The notes under the pieces are model-generated. The model saw nothing but the letters and a program-made list of their open reading frames with translations, ran no database searches and was not told where the DNA came from. The translations under genes and the position numbers were made by a program. Positions 46,890-56,719 of a stretch of DNA of 64,000 nucleotides are shown here, piece by piece (position 1 is the first letter of the stretch; the number at the start of each line of letters is the position of its first letter). Source of the stretch: Antedon mediterranea (taxonomy: Eukaryota; Echinodermata; Crinoidea; Comatulida; Antedonidae); assembly GCF_964355755.1 (NCBI RefSeq), contig NC_092676.1:25898288-25962287 (forward strand), written 5' to 3'.

Positions 46890-48990
46890 TTATTGGTTTA
46901 TTTCAATGTATTCATAATGCTTGTAATGGTCATCACGAATGCTTTTACTTTTAGGAATCTCCCTCGCTGATTGGCTATTCAATGAACACAACATCAAATC
47001 GTTGACACTTATTGATTGGCACTCTTCAATCCACTGGCATAGTCTAAGACACGTGAGTAAAGACTTAACTCGCAATGTTCTTATCACATATTCAGACATA
47101 AAAATGTTGTCGAAGAACTGCATCAATCCAATTATCTTTTTCAGCCCTGAAAGGAGAAATCAGTGGAACCAGTGTCAGTAGTTGACATACCGAAGTACAA
47201 TTGGTACAATTTAGGTTACGATATCCAATAAATGTTCATTAATCTTTTGGCCGTTACTGTAGGTAAATGATTGATAGCAATACCTGTACATTCTAGTGCT
47301 CCAATTGTGCTAATACCAGATTCATAATTCTGGCCCGTGTCACCATGCCGTAACTCCATCACTGGCAGGGTAGATATATCGTCAACATATCCATCATCGT
47401 ATCTCCATGTTGCATCATTTCTGCCACATTCACAAGGTAAACTTGGATTACTGCAGTCGCCTTAAATAATAATTCCGTGTAGTATAAATCAAATAAACTA
47501 TTATAATAGCGATGTGCAAAATTGATTAACATACGCCTTCTTCACAAAACACACAGTGATGTAGGCTAATATTTTAAGAACAAAGTTTGTTTACAATTCC
47601 AATTAAGGAATTAGGAATTTGTGTGTACCTTGTCCTCCGAAAATATGCTTGCTGTTAATTCTGCTAGTTACGCTTCCTTGCACAGCATTGTTTTTCATCG
47701 ATGAAAAAAGGCCTATTCTGCCTAATGTTCATTTGGGTTTGACCAAGCTGCTTTTTTAATTGTGCTTTATGAATGATTTTATATATATCCAATTTTAAAG
47801 ACAGCAAGGCCTGTTTGATAGCCTTGGTTAGTATTCGCAACTTTTAAAGACTGGAAAACGTAAAATAAACTGCTTTCCATCCCCACCACACGACACAAAA
47901 GTCAACAAAACAGAATACTAAGCTTACCTCTGTATCCGCATGCACAGCCAACGAAACCAGTTGGACTTGCCCAGTTGTACATAGCGGTACCGTTACGTGA
48001 TACCCAATAGCCTTCTTTTAAAATGTTTGATTCACGGCAGTCATACTGTAGAAAAAAATGATTGGTTTACGAACATTGTATCGCAAGTTTAGGTGTGTGC
48101 CTTATAAAGCATATCGATACCTCCATGGGCAAAGTTATCTAGACATATAATAAACAAAACAAACGTTGAAGATGCCATAATAAAAAAAATACAAAATCAT
48201 CCTACTTTAATATACTGTCGACATGAGGTTGACGACTCCATTAACGCTACAATCTGCGCAATAGACATCTCGTACGTAATGTCGTGTACGAACGAACCTT
48301 TTTCTTCATATCCATCGACATTCTCAACAAGATTACATGTCGGTGTTATAATAGTTCTACCTGTGTAAAGGAAAATAATGATAAATTTACTTTAGTATTA
48401 CTATCCGTATCAGTCATAAGTCACATAGTGCACTGTGAATTTATTTTCAAATTATTTTTCAAAAAGCTGCCGGAGTTTACACACACCACAAAACGCCGGA
48501 GTTTACACACACCACAAAACCCCGGAGTTTACACACACCACAAACCCCCGCAGTTTACACACACCACTAAACTCCGGAGTTTACACACAACACACAACAC
48601 AAAACCCCGGAGTTTACACACACCACAAGACTCTGGAGTTTACACACACCACAAAATCCCGAAGTTTACACACACCACAAACCCCGGAGTTTACACACAC
48701 CACAAAACCCCGAAGTTTACACACACCACAAAACCCCGGTGTATGTAAACTGATTTAGCAATGTGTGAGAGTAAGTTAAGATTACCTGTCAACTTTCCAT
48801 CTATAACTTCGCATTCTACATAGAATGGTTCAACACCTCGCTTAAGTCCATCCGGGTCAACAAGTAATGGATCGTTGTAACCTCTTTCATCGAAAATAAG
48901 ATGTTGGCAATTTTGTGGAACATTTGAGGTGTTTGCCTTGAAAGCCAGATGGAGGCATACCAGAACTGTTGGAAAGTGTACTATATACAT
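46890..48990 (-). CDS. array copy D: secreted CNTNAP-type fibrinogen-like + PAN/apple protein, altered start
   Basis: Exons 48990-48786, 48360-48206, 48045-47928, 47460-47284 and 47146-46890 join in frame to 303 aa. The exon-2 Cys (STSCRQYI) is present; exon 3 reads WVSRNG and GCACGYR; the PAN exon ends YIEINQ. The acceptor CCAACAG used by exon 1 in A-C is still there (exon would begin at 48965), but the expected mini-exon 0 near 51282-51300 has lost its ATG and GT donor. Reading through the old acceptor gives ATG at 48990 and MYIVHFPTVLVCLHLAF, a plausible replacement signal peptide in the right frame. Whether this start is used is inference; otherwise the gene is dead. Confidence 0.65.
48470..48742. 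repeat. 26-bp minisatellite in intron 1 of copy D
   Basis: About ten GGAGTTTACACACACCACAA units. Copy E has no such array at the same place (58975-59070). Confidence 0.85.
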
Positions 48991-49604
48991 AGCTATGAAA
49001 GACAGAGGAGTAAGAATGGAATAAATTATGTTTATTAAAAAAAGTAATTGAAACTTTTAACAATGTGCTTCCAAGACAAATACAACACATGCTGCATTTT
49101 GAAAACTAAATGGTCGTCCCCACAGATGTTTCTCGAATACACAGTAATTTCAGTGTTTATTTAAAAATTTACATACCGCAGGACTATAATGAATACATTG
49201 TCGAAACGAATATATAGACACGATGATTTATTTAGTCAACTAAAATTAGCACCCTGGGAATTACTTCCGATAGAGAAACTTGTCACATAATGAGTCCAAA
49301 TTTTTGATTTTGACTCATTTAAACAACCCTAATTTGTGTTTTGTGTATAACAAAGAGGAACAATTTTTAAATATATTCTTTATCCACTCAGTAACGAAAT
49401 ATGTGTTCATGTTTTATAGGCCTATAAATAATATACTACTAAATACAGTAAAAATTTGCGATGTAATACTTTGTTAAAACTGTCGCTCTGTCATAGTCGA
49501 TTAAAGTAAAGTACACGTAAAGATACACCACTATGACGTTTATATACTTGAAATTATTAATTAATACAAACGTTGAGAAGCAAAAGTTTTTTTGTATATT
49601 AGGC

Positions 49605-50180
49605 CTATGTGTTTATTTATTTATTTATTCGGGTATAAAACAACAAGTAGCCGCAAGGCTAAAAACGTTGCATTTACAAAATTACTGTACAAGTTACTTA
49701 CATAACAATAAAAATGATGTAATAAAAATGAAATAACAAGTACAACAATATCACTCTGTCTCTTTGGCTCTATGAACTACAGTATTGTTTAGCATATTAA
49801 TTAATTATTGTAGGGATGGGTGAATCTTTCGGTTGTCGGTTTGTATTGTTGATATTTGACCTTGCCATTGCTTCGTAGAACACGAGAAATACTACGGATA
49901 GGGGGAGCAAATAACTAAACTTGTCCCGAGTTCGACAGCTTCTTGCCAAAAGTCAGTACTAGATTATCACGCCTGATTTTAGCAAAGGTAAATTAAAAAG
50001 TTCTAAAGCTAAATTGTATGAGTTGTAATTAAAGCCAAGAATAATTTTTAGGGCCCTTTTTTTTTTACCCTTTCAATAAGTTAGGTATGAAGCTGTGTAA
50101 TGGCACCATGCAATACAGGGCAGGCGTACTCCAATATAGGGCGAATGTAACTCAGATAAATACATTTCATATCGTCAACA
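49605..50180 (-). mobile_element. CR1-like LINE fragment
   Basis: Minus-strand 50170-50085 reads IYLSYIRPILEYACPVLHG, the conserved RT thumb motif of CR1/Jockey-type LINEs. The 3' end shows AGCCTTGCGGCTA and an (AATA)n tail at 49605-49630. It lies in the stretched intron-0 region of copy D. Confidence 0.55.
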
Positions 50181-51269
50181 GTAGGGCCTACCCACTCGTA
50201 CACCCACAGTAATAAAGTTTATTTGTATATGTGTTTACACTCACAGTAAGAAATTTGTGATTCAAATGGCGACCAAAAATGGTTAATACGTATTTCCAGT
50301 ATTGTCAATGTATTACAATACTATATCTAAAGGTTTTAAATTTATCCGCCAGGACCCATAAATTTACCTACTTAAACCAAATAATTTATACTGAGACTGA
50401 GAGATTGGAATGTTAAAAAATCAATACATTTGTATTTTCGTAGAAGGAGATAGGTAAATGCGTATCCTCGGATTATTGTATATGCGTGTATTTTTCAAGA
50501 TGGACATCCATTAGACAGTGTATACCACGATCGGAAAACACCCCTATTTGGGAAAATCGTTGAAACTAAATTCGTTTTAATTGTTAATATAACTGATTAT
50601 CTGACTAAATTTAATTAGTAAACAGGTTTACATCAGGTGGTAAAAATCATTACCGAAAGTACGAAACAACTTTATATACCATCGAGTAAACATTCTAGAA
50701 GTAACGCGCGATTTACCGAATTTTGCCCTTACGTAAATGTATATATAGATGGTATACCTACGGTAAGGTTAATTTATTAATTTTATTCATTTCGGCAATA
50801 AACTTAAAATAATAATTACAAAAAACATAGAAATATATATATATATATATGAAGTACAAGACTCGAAGCCGAGGAGAGACAAACGCATTAAACAAAACGC
50901 TGTCACCGGTAAGGTGTGTCTCTCCAACACATAGATATAGAAATGGTAGAAATAATCGAGAAAGTAAAAATACATTTCCATAATCACACCTCGGCTGGAA
51001 AAAGATATTTACAGAAAAAAATAAGAATTAATAAGTCAAAAGAAACGAATTTAAATATTATATGTACTTGGACTGTAGTCATAAAATGATATTAATAGTG
51101 TTATGGTGCACAGTAGGCTACATTGAAATATAGGTGAACAAGAATGTATAGAAAACTATTTTTTAGAAAGGGTTGCATAAAAACAATTTGTTTTTCATAG
51201 AATATAAAAATAAATATTATTATTTGAAAAATAGACGTTTAGAAATACAAGTTATATTATTTTAGTTTA

Positions 51270-51310
51270 AAAAAATCTGCCCATGACTACTAAATAATTA
51301 GCACTATAAA
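51270..51310 (-). pseudogene. decayed mini-exon 0 of copy D
   Basis: It lies at the place expected from A-C (after the ATAGGTGAACAAGAATGTAT flank). It reads NYLVVMG where A reads NYQVAVM, but the initiating ATG is AGT and the donor GGTAAG is GGCAGA. Confidence 0.5.
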
Positions 51311-52456
51311 GATTTCCGTATACCTGAATTTGAAATTTGGCGTAGTCGCAAAAACTCTCACAACGCTGATTGATTTGTAGGTGTGCGTGCTTGTTCGTTA
51401 CCTCGATTGCTTCTCTGTGTGTAACGTGTCGTAAATATATAAATAGAGTTCGCAATTGACACGAAATTATGATTTTGACATGTTTTATTGTATGATTCCC
51501 TTTGATCGTGCCTGTTTTCTCATTATTGATAATTCGATATCTGTGAGTTAAAAGATTCTCTCTTGTCGGAGAAAGATTTGAGCATCCTAACAATTGTTCA
51601 ATTATGTGACTATTGTTGAAATATCAATGTATTATTCTGATTAGATTACGTACTACAGTACGAAGATGATTTTTCAAAATCATTCAACCGCATTTAAACG
51701 TGAGACAATTACGTTTTATGAAATATGACTTCTTATTTTTATGAGTGCATTCGTAAACGTTGTTTTCATTGTGCTTCTGTCAAATTGAGAAACAATATGT
51801 GATGTCTACCATACATTGGTGTCTTCATTTTATTCAAGTAAACAATGATGAAGTTGAAAACTATTCATAAATAAACAACAAAGAAAAAATATACACAGTA
51901 TAACAAAAACAATAAAGTTACCAATTTAGAAAACAAAAAAGAACAATACCGTTGAGCTACTTACGCTAGGCAAATGTAAAAAAAAATAAGGTGGACACGA
52001 GTCGACCTTTCCAGAATTCAGTACAATATTCTGTTGGCATTTACTTTAGAATCAGTGACACACCTTTCAGTGTAGTCTAAGTTCCAGACGGAGTTTTGAT
52101 TTAATTTAGTAAAAAGATAAATATTTTGGCACATGTGGCATTTCATACGTATACCACTTGATCTTGTATTTTCAGACAAAATCGAAACGTCGACTGATTG
52201 ACTAACATAAAAAAGACAATAAATACAGACTTGGGGCACGTCTATTTCGGCGGTGCGTCCATACAATAAACAACAAAATATACAAAGTATAAAAGGAAAT
52301 ATATATATATATATATTATATATAAATCCAAAGGCAAATTACTGAAAAAAATGACAATGCTGTGGGTATCAGTGGCTGGATCTCAATGGAGATACAAAAA
52401 TAAAAAGCGAAAAGCTAAATCAAAAGGATAAAGTAAACAGCCAGAAAAGTTAGCAG

Positions 52457-52486
52457 AGCTTTCGGGCAACACTAGCCCTTCATCAG
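52457..52486 (-). ncRNA. hammerhead-ribozyme-like motif at the edge of the Penelope-like region
   Basis: Minus strand CTGATGA, A, GGGC/GCCC stem, GAAA, then GCTCTGC. Penelope-like elements are known to carry hammerhead motifs in their terminal repeats (established knowledge), and this one lies just outside the element at 52545. The region 51310-52545 holds otherwise only AT-rich duplicated flank. Confidence 0.35.
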
Positions 52487-52783
52487 TGCAAGTGAAGAAA
52501 TTTGGATAACGTCATATATAACGTTATATATATATATATATAAATAAATGAAAGACGCTAGTAAATTACCAACTGAACATTTTATTGCACTACAGGCTGT
52601 TTCATGAGTATGAACTCAATCTTCAGGTGCTTGGCTCTGAATGATAGTCACAAGTGAATACAAAAAGCTATAATGAAGTCTTAAGGCAAACTGTTTATGT
52701 GAACAATAGTATGCTAATTAGCAAGTACAACACATCTCTATTTCCTGGACAGTCTATTGTTAACCAAATTCTTATTATCTAAA

Positions 52784-53521
52784 TTACTGATACTTTAGTA
52801 GAAACTTTCTCCTATGTCTACATGCACTGACTAATTCGTTCCTATGGTTAGGTGAGCTGGTTTCAGGCTTGCATATAATATAATACTTCTCTTGTAAGCA
52901 TAGATTACACCGTTTGTTAACATTGGAATATGGTTTACACTTCTTTATTATTCGCCATTTAATGTTATACTTTATGTTATCATCGTTTAGCTTCCAGATG
53001 TACTGGCTAAGCGTTGTGCTGTTTTTGTATTTAACATTACGGAATGAACTATTGTGTGCGTTATATCTGCATTTAAATGTGTTTTCGGTTAGTCCAACAT
53101 ATGTTTCAACTTTATCATCATCATTTGTTGTTACTGTAGCCTGATAAACAACACCACTGGTTAGGCATTTCCCATCTAATGGACATTCATTTCGACAGTT
53201 GCATTGCTTGATGTTATCACAGGGCATATCATTACGTAATACATTTTTGTTGTGGGCCGATATTACAGACCCTATATTAGGCATACAACTATAGCTGATT
53301 TTAATGGTGTTTCTATTAAATATTTTTCTTAGCTCATGGTTATGTGGAAAACATTCATCTACAGTCTTTAAGAACTCGTGCCCTATTTTGGTTTTCACGT
53401 TGGCACTGTAAGGCGGGTTGAACCAGATGATATTTCTTTTCCTTGTCTTCTTCACGTTATTTTGTGCGCTGGTATTGATCGGGTTGTACTTCAGATTGTG
53501 GTCGTATCCACTTTCATACAA
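52784..53521 (-). CDS. GIY-YIG endonuclease part of the inverted Penelope-like copy (open)
   Basis: A 245-codon open frame on the minus strand containing the linker (NIIWFNPPYSANVKTKIG), a cysteine cluster (CNCRNECPLDGKC), the GIY-YIG-like strand TYVGLTENTFKCRYNAH, and the C-terminal [15 protein letters not shown] and [13 protein letters not shown]. It is 5' truncated and lacks the RT, so it cannot act alone. Yet it is unbroken where the + strand copy has a frameshift and a stop. Confidence 0.7.
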   Translation of the reverse strand: MYESGYDHNLKYNPINTSAQNNVKKTRKRNIIWFNPPYSANVKTKIGHEFLKTVDECFPHNHELRKIFNRNTIKISYSCMPNIGSVISAHNKNVLRNDMPCDNIKQCNCRNECPLDGKCLTSGVVYQATVTTNDDDKVETYVGLTENTFKCRYNAHNSSFRNVKYKNSTTLSQYIWKLNDDNIKYNIKWRIIKKCKPYSNVNKRCNLCLQEKYYIICKPETSSPNHRNELVSACRHRRKFLLKYQ

Positions 53522-53582
53522 GGCTTCTTGGTACGGTTTCTTTGATTCATTGAAAACAGTTTCATTCGAAGAAATGTTTGAC

Positions 53583-54933
53583 GCGAATGATTATAACGAC
53601 TTATTGCAAAAGAATATAACGAAAACATACAAAAAAGCACCGGCGGATTCTGTAAATAGTATAACCAAAGACGAGATTAAGATAGCCAAAGAACTACAGC
53701 TAGATGACAGGATAAAAACAACTGGAAGACGTAATGCCTTTATAACCCTGAAAGACCATAAGGAAAATTTTGTAAACAAGCCGACTTGCAGACTAATTAA
53801 CCCCTCAAAATCAGAGTTAGGAAAGATAAGTAAACACATCCTAGAAAGAGTTAACAAACATATCGCACGTAAGACCAAGCTTAACCAGTGGAGGAATACT
53901 AACGACATGATAGAATGGTTTAAAGGCATCCGGGATAAGGAAAATCATCTGTTCATATGCTTTGATGTAACAGAATTTTATTCTTCGAGAACTTTGGACC
54001 TTCTTAATGAAGCCCTCAACTTTGCTAAAAAATTCACCGATATTAAAGAGGAAGAAAGAGAAATAGTAATCAAAGCCAAGAATACACTACTATTCAACGA
54101 CGAGACAGCTTGGTGCAAAAGGAACACCACATTCGATGTTACTATGGGTAGCTGCGACGGTGCTGAAACATGCGAGTTAATTGGTCTGTTTCTGCTAGCC
54201 AAACTGGAACCCAAGTACGGTAATAACATAGGATTGTACAGGGATGACGGACTCGCGGCATTTAATGAAACTCCTCATGTTATTGAAAAAAATAAAAAAA
54301 GATCTCTGCAGCACATTCAAAGAACATAATCTAAAGATAACGATCGAAGCGAATAAGAAAATTATAAACTACCTAGATGTAACGCTTAATCTCAACGATG
54401 GAAGCTATAAGCCTTATTTAAAGGAAAACAACAAACCACGCTATGTTCATTGCAAAAGTAATCATCCAGCATCAATAATTAAGAACATCCCTGAAGGCAT
54501 AAACAAAAGATTATCAAACATTTCTTCGAATGAAACTGTTTTCAATGAATCAAAGAAACCGTACCAAGAAGCCTTGTATAAAAGTGGATACGACCACAAT
54601 CTGAAGTACAACCCGACCAATACCAGCGCACAAAATAACGTGAAGAAGACAAGGAAAAGAAATATCATCTGGTTCAACCCGCCTTACAGTGCCAACGTGA
54701 AAACCAAAATAGGGCACGAGTTCTTAAAGACTGTAGATGAATGTTTTCCACATAACCATGAGCTAAGAAAAATATTTAATAGAAACACCATTAAAATCAG
54801 CTATAGTTGTATGCCTAATATAGGGTCTGTAATATCGGTCCACAACAAAAATGTATTACGTAATGATATGCCCTATGATAACATCAAGCAATACAACTGT
54901 CGAAATGAATGTCCATTAATGGGAAATGCCTAA
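53583..54933 (+). pseudogene. Penelope-like reverse transcriptase, frameshifted
   Basis: The RT frame runs to 54329 but leaves the conserved path after YRDDGLAAFNE in an A-rich stretch near 54285. A second frame (54244-54933) carries on with the RT end (LKITIEANKKIINYLDVTL) and linker until the deletion near 54920. The catalytic motif is YRDD rather than YADD, as usual in this clade. Motif A is FDVTEFY. Confidence 0.7.
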
Positions 54934-54935
54934 CC

Positions 54936-55310
54936 AGTGGTGTTGTTTATCAGGCTACAGTAACAACAAATGATGATGATAAAGTTGAAACATATGTTGG
55001 ACTAACCGAAAACACATTTAAATGCAGATATAACGCACACAATAGTTCATTCCGTAATGTTAAATACAAAAACAGCACAACGCTTAGCCAGTACATCTAG
55101 AAGCTAAACGATGATAACATAAAGTATAACATTAAATGGCGAATAATAAAGAAGTGTAAACCATATTCCAATGTTAACAAACGGTGTAATCTATGCTTAC
55201 AAGAGAAGTATTATATTATATGCAAGCCTGAAACCAGCTCACTTAACCATAGGAACGAATTAGTCAGTGCATGTAGACATAGGAGAAAGTTTCTACTAAA
55301 GTATCAGTAA
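54936..55310 (+). pseudogene. GIY-YIG endonuclease end of the + strand Penelope-like copy, broken
   Basis: Continues GKCLTSGVVYQATVTT and TYVGLTENTFKCRYNAH but has TAG at about 55098 where the inverted copy has TGG. It ends before TAA at about 55308. Confidence 0.7.
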
Positions 55311-55619
55311 TTTAGATAATAAGAATTTGGTTAACAATAGACTGTCCAGGAAATAGAGACGTGTTGTACTTGCTAATTAGCATACTATTGTTCACATAAA
55401 CAGTTTGCCTTAAGACTTCATTATAGCTTTTTGTATTCACTTGTGACTATCATTCAGAGCCAAGCACCTGAAGATTGAGTTCATACTCATGAAACAGCCT
55501 GTAGTGCAATAAAATGTTCAGTTGGTAATTTACTAGCGTCTTTCATTTATTTATATTTGGCTCTACATTTTGTATCGAGCACTTTCGCTTTCATGGTCTG
55601 CGTTAAATTCACCACGATT

Positions 55620-55656
<37 letters not shown>

Positions 55657-56719
55657 AAATCAGGCAAAGAACATTAATTCTAAACCGCCCGGTGATATAT
55701 TGAAATTTAATTAATTAATTTGAAGTATAGATTATATATATATGACAGTAGGCCTATTCACAAACCATTTCGCACGTACAGTAAATATGGTATAATAACC
55801 CATACCTGTTTATTTTTTAATGTCAATCTTTGTTTAGTGTTAAGGTATAAAGTTTCTTCTTGCCAACAGTTGTTATAAGTACTAACGACAGAAAATAAAT
55901 TCAACAATAACACTCTCTTGCTATATAACCTAACCTCATTTCTTTTCATAACATTTAACTTCCAGTTTATATTTTTTGTTGCTATTATTAATTGTAATTG
56001 TATAAGATTTAAATTTGTATCCGTTTTTTTCGACAGGACCACAATGCAAAACAAGTTTATTTCTACTTGATTGTGTATTATCCTGTATAAATATGTTGTT
56101 AAATAAATAAATTAATTAATTAAATAAATAAACCTTACATGATACAGGCAACACATGTGATACAATTGAGAAGCTGTATTACCAAATATTCCTATGATCT
56201 TGGGCAATACTGTTTGAGAATCGGGTAAATATCCCTCAAAATGAAATAGGTAGAACAATTTAAGAAACTAGAATCCCAAGGACTTACACAAAGAGATTGT
56301 GTGTTATACACCACATAAAACATTTAAAAAATGATAAATTCTAATTTGAAATGATGGTCTTATATTTTTACTATGGTTCAATAATTAAATTTACAATTAA
56401 CCAGTACATTCTTTGTCTAGCTGGTTTTTTTTTCTGGCACTATTTTAAGCACTAGTTTCGTATGTTGGACGTCTAAGACGATCCTCTATACGTTGCTCTG
56501 TCACTACAAGTAAAGCTTGGTTCCCACTAAGATGCAACGCAAGGCCATAACGCAACCCAAGTCATTTGACCAGGAAAGAGTGAAATTTCCCTGATTTGAC
56601 CAATAATAAGCGATGGATTATTCCAACAGTCGTTTGTCATTGTTCAACTCGATTGCGTTGCGTCCAAATCATTTACTCAAGATTAAGCTTACTGTGTTAA
56701 ATATGCAGTAAGTAATAAC

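Larger units (their letters stand above)
52545..55620 (+). mobile_element. Penelope-like retroelement with head-to-head partial copy
   Basis: The right part (about 53583-55620, +) codes an RT (QLDDRIKTTGRRNAFITLKD, FDVTEFYSSRTLDLLNEAL, MGSCDGAE, YRDDGL) followed by a GIY-YIG endonuclease (TYVGLTENTFKCRYNAH). The left part (52545-53582) is a reverse-complement copy of only the 3' half, meeting the RT part at 53568-53582. Outer ends GAAAGACGCTAGTAAATTAC and GTAATTTACTAGCGTCTTTC are inverted. Inverted or partial tandem copies are typical of Penelope-like elements. The right copy is broken: an A-run shift near 54290, a 1-base deletion near 54920 and a TAG near 55098. Confidence 0.8.

Noticed and set aside
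53418-53582. First part of the 303-codon + frame as RT N-terminus
   Set aside because: This stretch is the reverse strand of the inverted Penelope-like copy; the RT coding starts only after the junction at about 53582.
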